A stretch of DNA of 64,000 nucleotides from UBA1724 sp051884615 (GCA_051884615.1 JBJEVT010000006.1:11989-75988); one strand, 5' to 3'; shown: positions 34,018 to 42,513, counted from the first letter of the stretch. Numbers and translations: made by a program. The notes: generated by a model from the sequence alone, not told the origin.

Positions 34018-35037
34018 CTAGGATTCCAGCAGAGCCCGGGTGCGGCACACTTCCTGGTCGCACTCCCCCACCAGCTCCTGGACAATCTCCTGGACCGTCT
34101 GCTCCTTGCTCACCAGGCCCACGGACTGGCCCGCCATCACGGAGCCCCGCTCCACATCCCCCAGGACGGCGGCACGGTGCAGCCCGCCCACCCAGAAGTG
34201 CTCCACCTGGGCCTGGGCCTCCGCCCGGCTGATGTGACCGGCATCCAGCTGGCTCAGCAGATTCAGCTGCAGACGCTCGAACTCCCGGGTGCCCTCGTTG
34301 CGAAGGGCGCGCACCGCCGTGACCGGCAGACTGGAGTCAAACTGGCCGGAGGGCTGGGCGTCCCGGGCGTGGGCATGAAGCAGGGCTTCCTTGAACTGGG
34401 GATGGGCCTTGCACTCCCGGGCGACGGCGAAACGGGTGCCCAGCTGGACGCCCGCCGCCCCCATCATCAGCAGGTGCGCCATCATCTTGCCCGTGGCCAG
34501 GCCGCCGCCCACGAAGACCGGGACCTGGTCGCAATGGAAGAGGACCTGCTGGAGAAGGACGGTCAGGGAGACCGGGCCGATGTGGCCGCCGGCCTCGGTG
34601 CCCTCCAGCACCAGGGCGTCCGCACCGTAGGAGAGGAGGCGTTTCGCCAGCATTTCCGTGGAGGCGAAGCACATCACCTTGGCGCCGGTCTCCCGGATGG
34701 CGGCGATCTCCGTGTCCTTGGGCAGCCCCCCCGCGAAGATCACATAGGGGACGGGGCAGTTTTTCAGGACCGCCAGGTGGTCATGGTAGGCGGGTCCCAG
34801 GGTGATCACATTGACGGCGAAGGGACGCCGGGTGAGGGCGCGGGTCTGGAGGATGGATTCCTCCAGGAGCTTCGGCGGCATGCCGCCGCCTGCCAGGGCG
34901 CCGAAGGCCCCCGCCTCCGCCACGGCAGCCACCAGCTCCGGCGTGCTCACCCAGGTCATGGCGCCGCACAAAATGGGATATCGGGTCCCCAGAAATTGAT
35001 TTCCTCGGAGGAAGAGGGATTCTGTGGCGTGGTCCAT
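34018..35037 (-). CDS. Nitronate monooxygenase / FabK-like NAD(P)H flavin oxidoreductase
   Basis: 339 residues. RYPILCGAMTWVSTPELVAAV is the FMN-barrel N-terminus. ALVLEGTEAGGHIG carries the conserved His of the active site, and VPVFVGGGLATGKMMAHLLMMGAAGVQLGTRF is the phosphate-binding region. The C-terminal MAGQSVGLV follows the NMO/FabK pattern. Nitronate monooxygenase oxidises alkyl nitronates, whereas FabK is enoyl-ACP reductase II; sequence alone does not decide. No fatty-acid gene is beside it. Confidence 0.87.
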   Translation of the reverse strand: MDHATESLFLRGNQFLGTRYPILCGAMTWVSTPELVAAVAEAGAFGALAGGGMPPKLLEESILQTRALTRRPFAVNVITLGPAYHDHLAVLKNCPVPYVIFAGGLPKDTEIAAIRETGAKVMCFASTEMLAKRLLSYGADALVLEGTEAGGHIGPVSLTVLLQQVLFHCDQVPVFVGGGLATGKMMAHLLMMGAAGVQLGTRFAVARECKAHPQFKEALLHAHARDAQPSGQFDSSLPVTAVRALRNEGTREFERLQLNLLSQLDAGHISRAEAQAQVEHFWVGGLHRAAVLGDVERGSVMAGQSVGLVSKEQTVQEIVQELVGECDQEVCRTRALLES

Positions 35038-35259
35038 GGCAATGTCTCGTATGAGGGGTGGAAGGTTCTGCCTGGGATTTCCGGGAGGCGGGGGAGGGAG
35101 TCCTGGGTCATGACGTCACCGCGGGGTGCGGTCTGACGGAAAAGAGACTCCTCCGCCGCCCGTGCCAGGCGTGGGGAAAACCCTCGGCCGCGCCCTCCGC
35201 TTTCGCGGACCGGGGGAGAAAAAGGCGGGGAAAAGGAGGAAAGAGAGGAAAGGGGGACG

Positions 35260-37527
35260 CTAGCGGGTGCGGCGAACGGAGAATGCCCTTCCCCCCTCCC
35301 GCTCGTCGATGGCCATCATCCGCCCCATGATGGCCATGGCGGCGTGGAGCACCACGTCCTCCCGGGGAGCGCCGTCGTCGTAGAGGGCCTCGTCGGCGTC
35401 ATGGAGCCGCTCCCGCTCCTCGGCGTTGCGCTCCGGCTGGTAGTGACGGAATTTTCTGGCCAGTTCCATTTCCTTGTTCCGGTAGACCCGGCGCACGGAA
35501 ATCTCCAGGGGCAGGGTCTTCTGGCGGCGGAAAGCCACATATTCCTCCACATCCTTGGCGTAGCGCAGGAAGGCGGGGTCCTCCTCGGCGTACTTCCGGT
35601 AGAACTCCTGGAGCTCCGGCAGATGCTTCCGGAGGCTGGTCTGGAAGGGGATGGAGGCGGCGGGGGAGATCTTGTCCCACTGGAGCACATGGGGGAGATC
35701 GCCCTCGGAGTTCTTGAAGGCCATCAGGAAGGAGGGGAACTGGATGTCCGGGGTGACGCCCCGGATCTGGGTGGAGTCCCCGGTGACGCGGTAGAATTTC
35801 TGGATGGTGACCTTCAGGGAGCCCGGCGCCTTGCCCTCCAGGAAGTTCCTGTTGTTCTTGATGACGGGGGAGTTGCCCAGGTCCATCACGGCCTGGACCG
35901 TCCCTTTGCCATGGGTCCCCGGGTCCCCCACCACCACGGCGCGCCGGGTGTCCTGGAGACAGGCCGCCAGAATCTCCGTCGCGGAGGCGGCACCCCGGTC
36001 CACCAGCACCATCAGGGGGCCGTCGTAGAAGTTCTCCTGGACGGGAGCCACCCGGACCTGGGGCTTGCCCCTCCCGTTCTTGGTCTGCACCACGGGCACA
36101 GGCATGGGGCGGGACTTGGGCGGCGGCGCCAGGAACAGGGAGGCCAGCTGAATCGCCTCCTCCAGGGAGCCGCCCCCGTTGTTCCGCAAATCCAGCACCA
36201 GCCCGTCCACGGGGCCCTGTGCCTGGGCCTCCCGCAGCAGGCGGCGCACATCCCGGGTGGTGCTGGCGGCGTCGCCGCTGCCCTGGGAATAGCCGTTGAA
36301 ATCCCGGTAGAAGCTGGGAAGGTAGATGTTCAGCACCCGCTTCCCCTCCACATCCCACACGCTGCTCTGCGCCTCGGCGTCCTTCAGGTGAATCTCATCC
36401 CGCACCAGGGAAATCACCGTCTCCGCGGAGGAACCCTCCGGCACCACCGTCAAATACACCCGGGTCCCCTTGCGCCCGCGAATCTGGCGCACCACCTTGT
36501 CCAGAGGCATGCCCACCACCGTCCGGGGCTCCTCCGCGGGAGACTGCGCCACCGCCACAATGCGGTCGCCGGGACGCAGCCGCCCGTCCTTGGCGGCGGG
36601 GCCGCCGGGCACCAGGCTCATGACCACCGTATAGGAGTCCCGCCAGGTGAGGGTCGCCCCGATGCCCTGGAGGGAGAGGGACATGGCGATGTCGAAATCC
36701 TCCTTGTCGTCGGGGGCGTAGTAGCAGCTATGGGGGTCCAGGAGCGAGGCAAAGGCATTCAGGAAGGTGGTCACCACCTCGCCTTCCTCCACCTCCCGGC
36801 GCATCCGGAAGATGTCCAGGAGGGCGTTGCGGTTGCGGAGCCGGACGGGGGGCGGGGTGTAGACCGCCTTCTGCTCCCCCGCCTCCTTCTCCTCCTCCGG
36901 TTCGGCATCCCCGCGACTCTCCTCCCGGGCGGACATCTCCTCCTGGATCAACTGGTCCGCCAGGAGGGCGTTCTTCACGCTGCGAATCCAGTTCTTCTCC
37001 CGTTCCTCCCGGGTGGCGGCCCACTGGCGCTCCGCAGGAGAGTCGTACAGCATCATCTCGTCATCCTCGTGGAAATCCCACTCCCGCCCATAGGCCTGGA
37101 AGGCGAACATGGTCCATTCCCGCAGACGCTCCAGAAAACGCTGGTAGACCAGAAAGGCAAATTCCAAATTGGGCTGCCCCCCCTCGTAAAGCTTGTCCGC
37201 ATATCCCCGAAACTCCCGCAAATCCTGCTGGAGAAAATAGGCCTTCCCGGGATCCAGCATCTGAAAGTAGTTCTCATACCACTGCTCCTGCAACGCCGGC
37301 GTCACCTGGGGCGAACTGAAGTGATACCCCAGCAAACCCGCCACCGCCGCACGCGCCACCAGCTGCTGCGCCGGCGTCACCGTGAAACGGACGGACACAT
37401 CCCCTTGGACGACCTGGCGCTGGAACTGCTCCTCCAGCCGGACCGGGTCCAGCTCGGCGAAGAGGGGGCCGCTCCAGGAGAAAAGCCAGAGCAGGAGGAG
37501 CGGGAGAAGGGAGAGAAGGGGTCTCAT
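35260..37527 (-). CDS. prc: Tail-specific (carboxy-terminal processing) protease Prc
   Basis: 755 residues with a signal peptide (LLSLLPLLLLWLFSWSGPLFA). N-terminal TSP domain (about 35-260), PDZ domain (about 290-370, SLVPGGPAAKDGRLRPGDRI), then the S41 protease core. The nucleophile is in DRGAASATEILAA (about 512) and the Lys general base in GDPGTHGKGTVQ (about 538). DGLVLDLRNNGGGSLEEAI is the family motif. C-terminal DUF3340-like helical domain. The length is close to E. coli Prc (682) plus insertions. Prc degrades C-terminally tagged periplasmic proteins and regulates peptidoglycan hydrolases. Confidence 0.94.
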   Translation of the reverse strand: MRPLLSLLPLLLLWLFSWSGPLFAELDPVRLEEQFQRQVVQGDVSVRFTVTPAQQLVARAAVAGLLGYHFSSPQVTPALQEQWYENYFQMLDPGKAYFLQQDLREFRGYADKLYEGGQPNLEFAFLVYQRFLERLREWTMFAFQAYGREWDFHEDDEMMLYDSPAERQWAATREEREKNWIRSVKNALLADQLIQEEMSAREESRGDAEPEEEKEAGEQKAVYTPPPVRLRNRNALLDIFRMRREVEEGEVVTTFLNAFASLLDPHSCYYAPDDKEDFDIAMSLSLQGIGATLTWRDSYTVVMSLVPGGPAAKDGRLRPGDRIVAVAQSPAEEPRTVVGMPLDKVVRQIRGRKGTRVYLTVVPEGSSAETVISLVRDEIHLKDAEAQSSVWDVEGKRVLNIYLPSFYRDFNGYSQGSGDAASTTRDVRRLLREAQAQGPVDGLVLDLRNNGGGSLEEAIQLASLFLAPPPKSRPMPVPVVQTKNGRGKPQVRVAPVQENFYDGPLMVLVDRGAASATEILAACLQDTRRAVVVGDPGTHGKGTVQAVMDLGNSPVIKNNRNFLEGKAPGSLKVTIQKFYRVTGDSTQIRGVTPDIQFPSFLMAFKNSEGDLPHVLQWDKISPAASIPFQTSLRKHLPELQEFYRKYAEEDPAFLRYAKDVEEYVAFRRQKTLPLEISVRRVYRNKEMELARKFRHYQPERNAEERERLHDADEALYDDGAPREDVVLHAAMAIMGRMMAIDEREGGRAFSVRRTR

Positions 37528-37639
37528 CGTGGCGGGAAATCGAAACGGGACTTCTTGTATTGAATGTTATGACTCCTTGATTTACAGATAGTTATAACAT
37601 AAGATGGCTCTCCGTGGAAAGAGAGAGGGGACTGGGGCT

Positions 37640-38092
37640 CTAGCGTCTGCCAGGGGAAATCAGTCGGCACTGTTGGACGCTTCCTCCGGTCAACTGTTCC
37701 ACGCGATGCCGGATGACGCCCATCAGGGGAGACTGACGAAGGACGTAGAGATAGGTCTGGTTTTCCGCGGAAATCACCAGGGTCTTGTCGCGGATTTCCA
37801 CGGGGCGGAGCTGGCGGGAGGTCTGTTCCCCGACCAGCTGGCTCCAGTTCTCCCGGATTTTCTCCAGAAGCACCCCCTGGTCCTGTCCGATGCGGTGGAG
37901 GAATTTCTCCAGGCACCGGGAGAGTTCTCGGGGCTGGGGATGGAAGCGCCCCAGGATGTCCGGCGCCGACTCGGCGCCCACCCAGTCCGCCACCAGCTGG
38001 TCCATGCTCTGCTCATTGCTCTGCTCATTCGAGAAGAAGCGACGCCCTCTGGGGGCGGGCAGCAATTCGCGAGAGGAATCGGAGTCGGTCAT
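37640..38092 (-). CDS. DUF721 / DciA-like protein
   Basis: 150 residues. The C-terminal half fits the DUF721/DciA domain: IRENWSQLVGEQTSRQLRPV, IRDKTLVISAENQTYLYVLR with a KH-like alternation. The N-terminus is polar and repeats NEQS twice. DciA loads the replicative helicase DnaB in bacteria lacking DnaC. It lies 113 bases before prc; the gap contains a perfect GTTATAAC palindrome and could hold the prc promoter. Confidence 0.75.
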   Translation of the reverse strand: MTDSDSSRELLPAPRGRRFFSNEQSNEQSMDQLVADWVGAESAPDILGRFHPQPRELSRCLEKFLHRIGQDQGVLLEKIRENWSQLVGEQTSRQLRPVEIRDKTLVISAENQTYLYVLRQSPLMGVIRHRVEQLTGGSVQQCRLISPGRR

Positions 38093-38253
38093 GGGAGGAA
38101 GGAAGGGACGCAGAAGGACGTGGGGCGGGGATCGCCGCTTATCTTATGGCGAATCCCGCGGAAAGAGGCGCATGCCCGCCCCTCCCCGCCACGCAAAAAC
38201 CGCCCCGCCCGGCTCCCCGCGGGAAAACCAACGCCAGGGGCGACAGCGGGTTT

Positions 38254-38259
38254 TAACAT
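38254..38259 (+). promoter_or_regulatory. Candidate -10 element of yggS
   Basis: TAACAT in GCGGGTTTTAACATACTCCC, 21 bases before the ATG. A transcript starting just after it would have a very short, C-rich leader. Confidence 0.4.
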
Positions 38260-38280
38260 ACTCCCTTATCCCCAAACTCC

Positions 38281-38967
38281 ATGTCCTGCCTCCTGAAGAA
38301 TTTTGACGCCGTCACCCAGGACCTGACCCGTGTCTGCCAGGACTGCGGACGAAGCCCCGATTCGGTCCGCCTCCTGGCCGTCTCCAAAACCTTCCCCGCC
38401 CAGGACGTGGAGGAACTCTTCCAGGGACGACACCACCTCGCCTTCGGGGAAAACCGGGTCCAGGAGCTGAAGGAAAAAGCCCCGCGCCTCCCCCGGGAAC
38501 TCCAGTGGCACCTCATCGGACACCTCCAGGCCAACAAAGTCCGCACCGCCCTGGAATACGCCCGGTGGATTCACGGAGTGGACACCGCCTCCCTCTTCTG
38601 GCGCATCCAGGACATCGCCGCCCAGGTCGACGCCACCCCACGCCTCCTCCTGGAAGTCAATGTCTCCGGCGAGGAAAGCAAATTCGGATTCACCCCGGAG
38701 GACGCCCTCGCCCTCGCCCGGGAAATCGGCGCGCGCCCCCTCCAGGCTCCCCTGGCGGGACTGATGACCATGGCACCCTTCCAAGCCCCCAGGGAAACCC
38801 TGGAAAAGGTCTTCGGCGGGCTGCGCCAGCTGCGGGACCAGCTGGAGCAAATCCGAAGCGAACCACTGCCGGAACTCTCCATGGGCATGAGCGGAGATTA
38901 TCCCGAGGCCATACGCCAGGGCGCCACCATCGTCCGCATCGGCACCGCCATCTTCGGACATCGATAG
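38281..38967 (+). CDS. yggS: YggS/PLPBP family pyridoxal-phosphate homeostasis protein
   Basis: 228 residues. The PLP Lys is in RLLAVSKTFPAQDVEEL, followed by FGENRVQELKEK and WHLIGHLQANKVR; LSMGMSGDYPEAIRQGATIVRIGTAIFG is the C-terminal phosphate-binding signature. The fold is that of alanine racemase's barrel without its second domain. The protein binds and buffers PLP and affects amino- and keto-acid pools. It reads away from the dciA-prc pair with a short C-rich leader. Confidence 0.95.
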   Translation: MSCLLKNFDAVTQDLTRVCQDCGRSPDSVRLLAVSKTFPAQDVEELFQGRHHLAFGENRVQELKEKAPRLPRELQWHLIGHLQANKVRTALEYARWIHGVDTASLFWRIQDIAAQVDATPRLLLEVNVSGEESKFGFTPEDALALAREIGARPLQAPLAGLMTMAPFQAPRETLEKVFGGLRQLRDQLEQIRSEPLPELSMGMSGDYPEAIRQGATIVRIGTAIFGHR

Positions 38968-39091
38968 GGCAAACGCCCCAACCCGCCCCCGGAAGGGGAA
39001 CCGTCCGGGGACAGGCGGACGGAGCCGCCGGAACGCCAGCGTATCCTCCGTGTCCCTGCGCCGGCGGACAACCACGGGGTTCCCCTCTCTG

Positions 39092-39961
39092 TCACTTCCT
39101 ATTTCTTCCCTTCATCCAGAATCCCAGGGCGAGGAAGCAAAGAGAGACAGGCAGGAGGAACCAGGGGACGATTTCCAGGGCGAACCGGAAGGAATCATAT
39201 CGGGTCCATCGCTCCCACTTGCGCCTCCATCTCTCCCGAAGGGTCGGCGTTATGTTCGCCATCCTTTCCCGCCTGGCGATGAGATATTCTGCTTGTCTTT
39301 CCACTCTTTCCACGGATAATCTTGAATGCTCAGATGCATCCCTTGCATGGAAGAGCCTCATATTTGGGGGAAACCGAAAGTCGTCCTCGCCGAATTCCGG
39401 ACGGAATTGGATATGCTTCCTGCGAACAGAGAACTCCAGCCTTCCTGAAGAATCATAGCGTTTGTCGGCAAGAATAAATTCCGTTTCCTTGTCCACAATC
39501 GCCTCATACACGTCCCCCCGCTCCCGGTATTCTGAAATTTTCCAGCAATCCTTTCCCTCGTAGGAAATGGTCTCCATTTTGAAGGTGGAGTCTTTCCCGA
39601 TCTTGTGCAGCGGTCGTTCGCATTGCAGCACAATCCCCGAGACCTCGTATGAACTGTTCCAAATGTCGAAATAGCCATCAGGACAATAGATTTCTTTCGT
39701 GTCATATGCCCAGGCTTGTCCCCTAAATTCTTCTTTTACCTTCCCTTCCCGGACATACCATATGGTGCCGTCCAAATCACGCCTTTGCTTGACAGTGATG
39801 ATCCTGTAGGGATTCCCTCCGTTGAGGAGGTCTTCGTAGGAATAGTCAAGAGTCGCATCATGGAGAATCGCCTTCCGGAGGATCTCCTCGGGATTCTCCT
39901 GGGCGAACAGGGAGAATCCTCCAAGAATCAGCGTCCAAAGAAGCCAAAGCGTGGTTCTCAT
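39092..39961 (-). CDS. LolA/MucB-like ectodomain protein with C-terminal membrane anchor, copy A
   Basis: 289 residues from MRTTLWLLWTLILGGFSLFA (signal peptide) at 39961. The ectodomain (about 22-235) is beta-rich: ITVKQRRDLDGTIWYVREGK, STFKMETISYEGKDCWKISE, VYEAIVDKETEFILADKRYD and GRLEFSVRRKHIQF. This is the strand order and 'external-domain' phrasing of LolA/RseB-type lipid-binding sheets. A C-terminal TM (about 263-283, FALEIVPWFLLPVSLCFLAL) and a basic tail follow, so the ectodomain is periplasmic. Paralogues are at 41342-42213 and 62658-63554; each follows a small Cys protein. The ends are nearly identical to copy B, the middle is not. The function is unknown. Confidence 0.8.
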   Translation of the reverse strand: MRTTLWLLWTLILGGFSLFAQENPEEILRKAILHDATLDYSYEDLLNGGNPYRIITVKQRRDLDGTIWYVREGKVKEEFRGQAWAYDTKEIYCPDGYFDIWNSSYEVSGIVLQCERPLHKIGKDSTFKMETISYEGKDCWKISEYRERGDVYEAIVDKETEFILADKRYDSSGRLEFSVRRKHIQFRPEFGEDDFRFPPNMRLFHARDASEHSRLSVERVERQAEYLIARRERMANITPTLRERWRRKWERWTRYDSFRFALEIVPWFLLPVSLCFLALGFWMKGRNRK

Positions 39962-40000
39962 GTCGTTTCTCCGTTGACAGAATCCCCATTGCATAGATGT

Positions 40001-40252
40001 CTATCTTGCATTGGATTGTTCATTCTCACAATTTACAACACACCTGTCATGGTTTGCTTTAATTGCGCTTTTACATCTCTCCAAATCACCGGAATCCGGC
40101 CTCTCCCCGTTCTCCCCGAATGTCTGTTCGCAAACCGCCAGTTGGTTGGAATAAATCTTGGCGCAGTAGTTCTCGCAAGCGATGCCTCTTGCGAAGGCAA
40201 GAAGTCCACAGACCACCAGCAGGAGAACGATGACCCACATTCCGATTTTCAT
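40001..40252 (-). CDS. Small secreted six-cysteine protein, copy A
   Basis: 83 residues behind AGGAGG. The N-terminus MKIGMWVIVLLLVVCGLLAF is a signal peptide or anchor. The mature part has six Cys spaced C-x3-C-x10-C-x18-C-x10-C-x3-C, a mirror-symmetric pattern that suggests two antiparallel helices joined by up to three disulfides around a GENGERPDSG turn. Copy B has identical spacing. The gene lies 39 bases before the LolA-like copy A, in the same direction. I know no named family; the twin-helix cysteine logic recalls CHCH or Tim-type proteins by analogy only. Confidence 0.8.
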   Translation of the reverse strand: MKIGMWVIVLLLVVCGLLAFARGIACENYCAKIYSNQLAVCEQTFGENGERPDSGDLERCKSAIKANHDRCVVNCENEQSNAR

Positions 40253-40336
40253 TTTCGCACCTCCTTATTGTGAGAATGACCTATTGGTTCGACACTTGAA
40301 TTTGTCATTGCCGATGGCTCCCATGACTAGACACCA

Positions 40337-40813
40337 TTATTCAGAAACTTCCACTTCTCTATCATTTTCTTCACACACATCATCAAGAATACTTCCCTTG
40401 CGGGAGTTTCTAGTCAAAAGCAAGAAAACACATGAGAGAAAGACCCAAGCAAGGGCAAAACCAATAAATGACCAGTCTTTCATCGTTTTAATTGTCTCCA
40501 AAGTGGACACACAGTGACATGCCATACGGGACGGCGCAACTTGGGTTAAAACTTTTGCATAAAGAAAGACAAAAGAGAAAAGAAAAACACCAAAAGACTT
40601 CTTATATTCTCTCGCATTCGATATTACCAATTCGGAGCATAACAATATCCCTACGCCTACCAATAAAATGTAGGATAAGACAACAAGCCAATGCAAATTC
40701 GGCATCCGGCTCGCTTCCAAGAAGGATTCTGGTTGATGCATCAATAATATCATATTCCCCCAACCAACCATTCCTAATGCAAGGAAACAAAAATGTTTGA
40801 GTTTATCCATCAT
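40337..40813 (-). CDS. Four-TM membrane protein, MauE/DoxX-like
   Basis: 158 residues from the ATG at 40813 (or the next codon, also ATG), four bases after the rhodanese stop. Four hydrophobic segments: FCFLALGMVGWGNMILLM, LVVLSYILLVGVGILLCSEL, FGVFLFSFVFLYAKVL, and WSFIGFALAWVFLSCVFLLL. A CHC pair (ACHCVS) lies before the last TM, in the position where MauE-type redox-associated proteins carry a CxC or CxxC. Pairing with a rhodanese-like gene supports a redox or sulfur role. The base composition is clearly AT-richer than the surrounding genome. Confidence 0.65.
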   Translation of the reverse strand: MMDKLKHFCFLALGMVGWGNMILLMHQPESFLEASRMPNLHWLVVLSYILLVGVGILLCSELVISNAREYKKSFGVFLFSFVFLYAKVLTQVAPSRMACHCVSTLETIKTMKDWSFIGFALAWVFLSCVFLLLTRNSRKGSILDDVCEENDREVEVSE

Positions 40814-40817
40814 ACCA

Positions 40818-41307
40818 CTATTCCTCACCATTGGCTGTGGGCAATCCGCATACAGTCCATTGTTCGAATCCGGGAGAGAAAAATTGCACCTTGAGAAGTC
40901 CTGCTTCGAAAAGTTGTGTCGCAAACCGTTCAGCGGTTGGATCAGATCGATTGCCATAGACTATGACATATTGGATTTCTTGGGATGATAAGGTATGTCT
41001 TCGCCATCGCCTCCACCGTTTTCTCCCCTCCAATTTTTTCAATGGATATGGCATTAGGAATATGACCTCTTTCATAGTACTCCTTTTCCCGTAAATCCAG
41101 AATGACAATCTTATCCGGTTCTTTATGTATTTCTGTAAGAAAAATGACCAAATCAATTCTTTGCAATGATTGCTCTTCATTTTTTATGAATTTTTGTTTT
41201 TTCTCCCCTTTGAAGTTCCAGGTCAACAGAAAAACTAGTGTCCCAATAAGCAACGCCTTTATGAGATACCAGGAACTTTCAACCAAAACTTCTTGGGTAG
41301 ATCTCAT
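40818..41307 (-). pseudogene. Rhodanese-like protein, frameshifted
   Basis: The first frame starts at MRSTQEVLVE (ATG 41307, preceded by AAGAGGTG), has a TM (YLIKALLIGTLVFLLTW) and the first half of a rhodanese domain (KIVILDLREKEYYERGHIPNA). It then runs out of frame near 40990-41000. The second half continues in another minus-strand frame: QYVIVYGNRSDPTAERFATQ to GLPTANGEE, ending at 40818. A one-base insertion (or two-base loss) in the gene explains this. The expected active-site Cys of the VVYC loop is Gly (VIVYGN), so even repaired it would not be a sulfurtransferase. Confidence 0.75.
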
Positions 41308-41341
41308 TGATGTCACCTCTTGATTTTTCTTCCTGTTTCCA

Positions 41342-42213
41342 CTACTTCTTCTCCTTTCTTCCCTTCACCCAGAATCCCAGGGCGATGAAGCAAAGAGAGA
41401 CAGGCAGGAGGAACCAGGGGACGATTTCCAGGGCGAACCGGAAGGAATCATATCGGGTCCATCGCTCCCACTTGCGCCTCCATCTCTCCCGAAGGGTCGG
41501 CGTAATGTTCGCCATCCTTTCCCGCCTGGCGATGAAAAATCGGAATGTCTAAAAACTCTCTCCGTCATGAGATCCCCTTGCTCATCCTGATTTTTTGCAT
41601 AGTACAATGTTGTGTTGGGAGGCAACCGGAAGTCATCCTCGCTGAATTTCGGATCGAAACAAATATTTCTCCTGCAATGGGTAAACTCCAACCGTCCTGA
41701 AGAGTCATAGTCTTTGGCAGCCAGGATGAACTCTGTTTCCTTGTCCACAATCGCCTCATATACGTCCCCCCGCGCCCGATATTCTGTAATCTTCCAGCAA
41801 TCTTTCCCCTCGTAGGCGATGGCTTCCAGTTTGAAGGTGGAATCTTTTCCGACCTTATGGCGCGGGATTTCTTCTTGCATGACAATCCCTGAAACCTCAA
41901 ATTGACTCATCCAGAGGTCAATATGCCCTTCGGGAGTATAGAGCTGTTTCCTGTCAGGCAACCAGGCCTGCCGCCTAAACTTTTCTTTTACTTTTCCTTC
42001 TTGGACATACCATACGGCACCATCTGCATCATGTTTTTGCTTGACTGTGACTATCCTGTGAGGATCACCGCCATTGAAGAAATATTCGTAGGAATAGTCA
42101 AGAGTCGCATCATGGAGAATCGCCTTCCGGAGGATCTCCTCGGGATTCTCCTGGGCGAACAGGGAAAATCCTCCGAGAATCAGCGTCCATAGAAGCCAAA
42201 GCATGGTTCTCAT
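41342..42213 (-). pseudogene. LolA-like ectodomain protein, copy B, frameshifted near its C-terminus
   Basis: The ATG at 42213 opens the same signal peptide as copy A (MRTMLWLLWTLILGGFSLFA) and an ectodomain about 60 percent identical by eye. Near 41534-41540 (a run of five A on the plus strand) one base is missing relative to copy A, 29 versus 30 bases between matching anchors. The open frame then reads nonsense to a stop at 41365. The original frame, encoding the C-terminal TM and a tail ending GRKEKK, is intact downstream and ends at 41342. So the membrane anchor is lost unless slippage restores it, or the base is a sequencing error. Confidence 0.8.
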
Positions 42214-42273
42214 GTCGTTTCTCCGTGGTCTGACATCCTTTTCACGCATTTTCCAAAGAAAATGTATCCTTGT

Positions 42274-42513
42274 TCAAGGCTCATCAACACAATTCTTCAT
42301 GCAACGCTCATGATTCGCCTCTACCGCTGCCAAACAAGATGCGTATTTTGTCGAGTCCGGATTCTCTCCATTTTCTCCAAATTTTTGCTTGCAAATTTCC
42401 TTTTGTTCCGAATAGAGGACAGAACAATAGTTCTCGCAGGCGGTGCCTCTTGCGACGGCAAGAAGACCAAAGACCACCAGCAGGAGAACGATGACCCACA
42501 TTCCGATTTTCAT
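42274..42513 (-). CDS. Small secreted six-cysteine protein, copy B
   Basis: 79 residues behind AGGAGG, with the same N-terminus as copy A (MKIGMWVIVLLLVVFGLLAV). The six Cys have exactly the copy A spacing: x3, x10, x18, x10, x3. The non-Cys residues of the mature part differ at about half of the positions, with the GENGENPDS turn retained. It lies 60 bases before the frameshifted LolA-like copy B. Constant cysteines with changing surface residues suggest a disulfide scaffold. Confidence 0.8.
   Translation of the reverse strand: MKIGMWVIVLLLVVFGLLAVARGTACENYCSVLYSEQKEICKQKFGENGENPDSTKYASCLAAVEANHERCMKNCVDEP

Larger units (their letters stand above)
39102..42226. repeat. Paralogous segment pair: conserved ends, diverged middle
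   Basis: The 3' parts of the two LolA-like genes (39102-39282 and 41355-41535, 181 bases) differ at three positions. The 5' parts (39833-39974 and 42085-42226, 142 bases) differ at four. The 550 bases between them are strongly diverged. The offset is 2252-2253 bases. Upstream, the first parts of the two small-Cys genes are also near identical. Recombination between the copies would delete or duplicate the MauE-like/rhodanese pair. Confidence 0.85.

Noticed and set aside
33779..34063. N-terminal extension of LemA
   Set aside because: The ATG at 33778 has a Shine-Dalgarno and gives the normal LemA start; upstream codons are low-quality.
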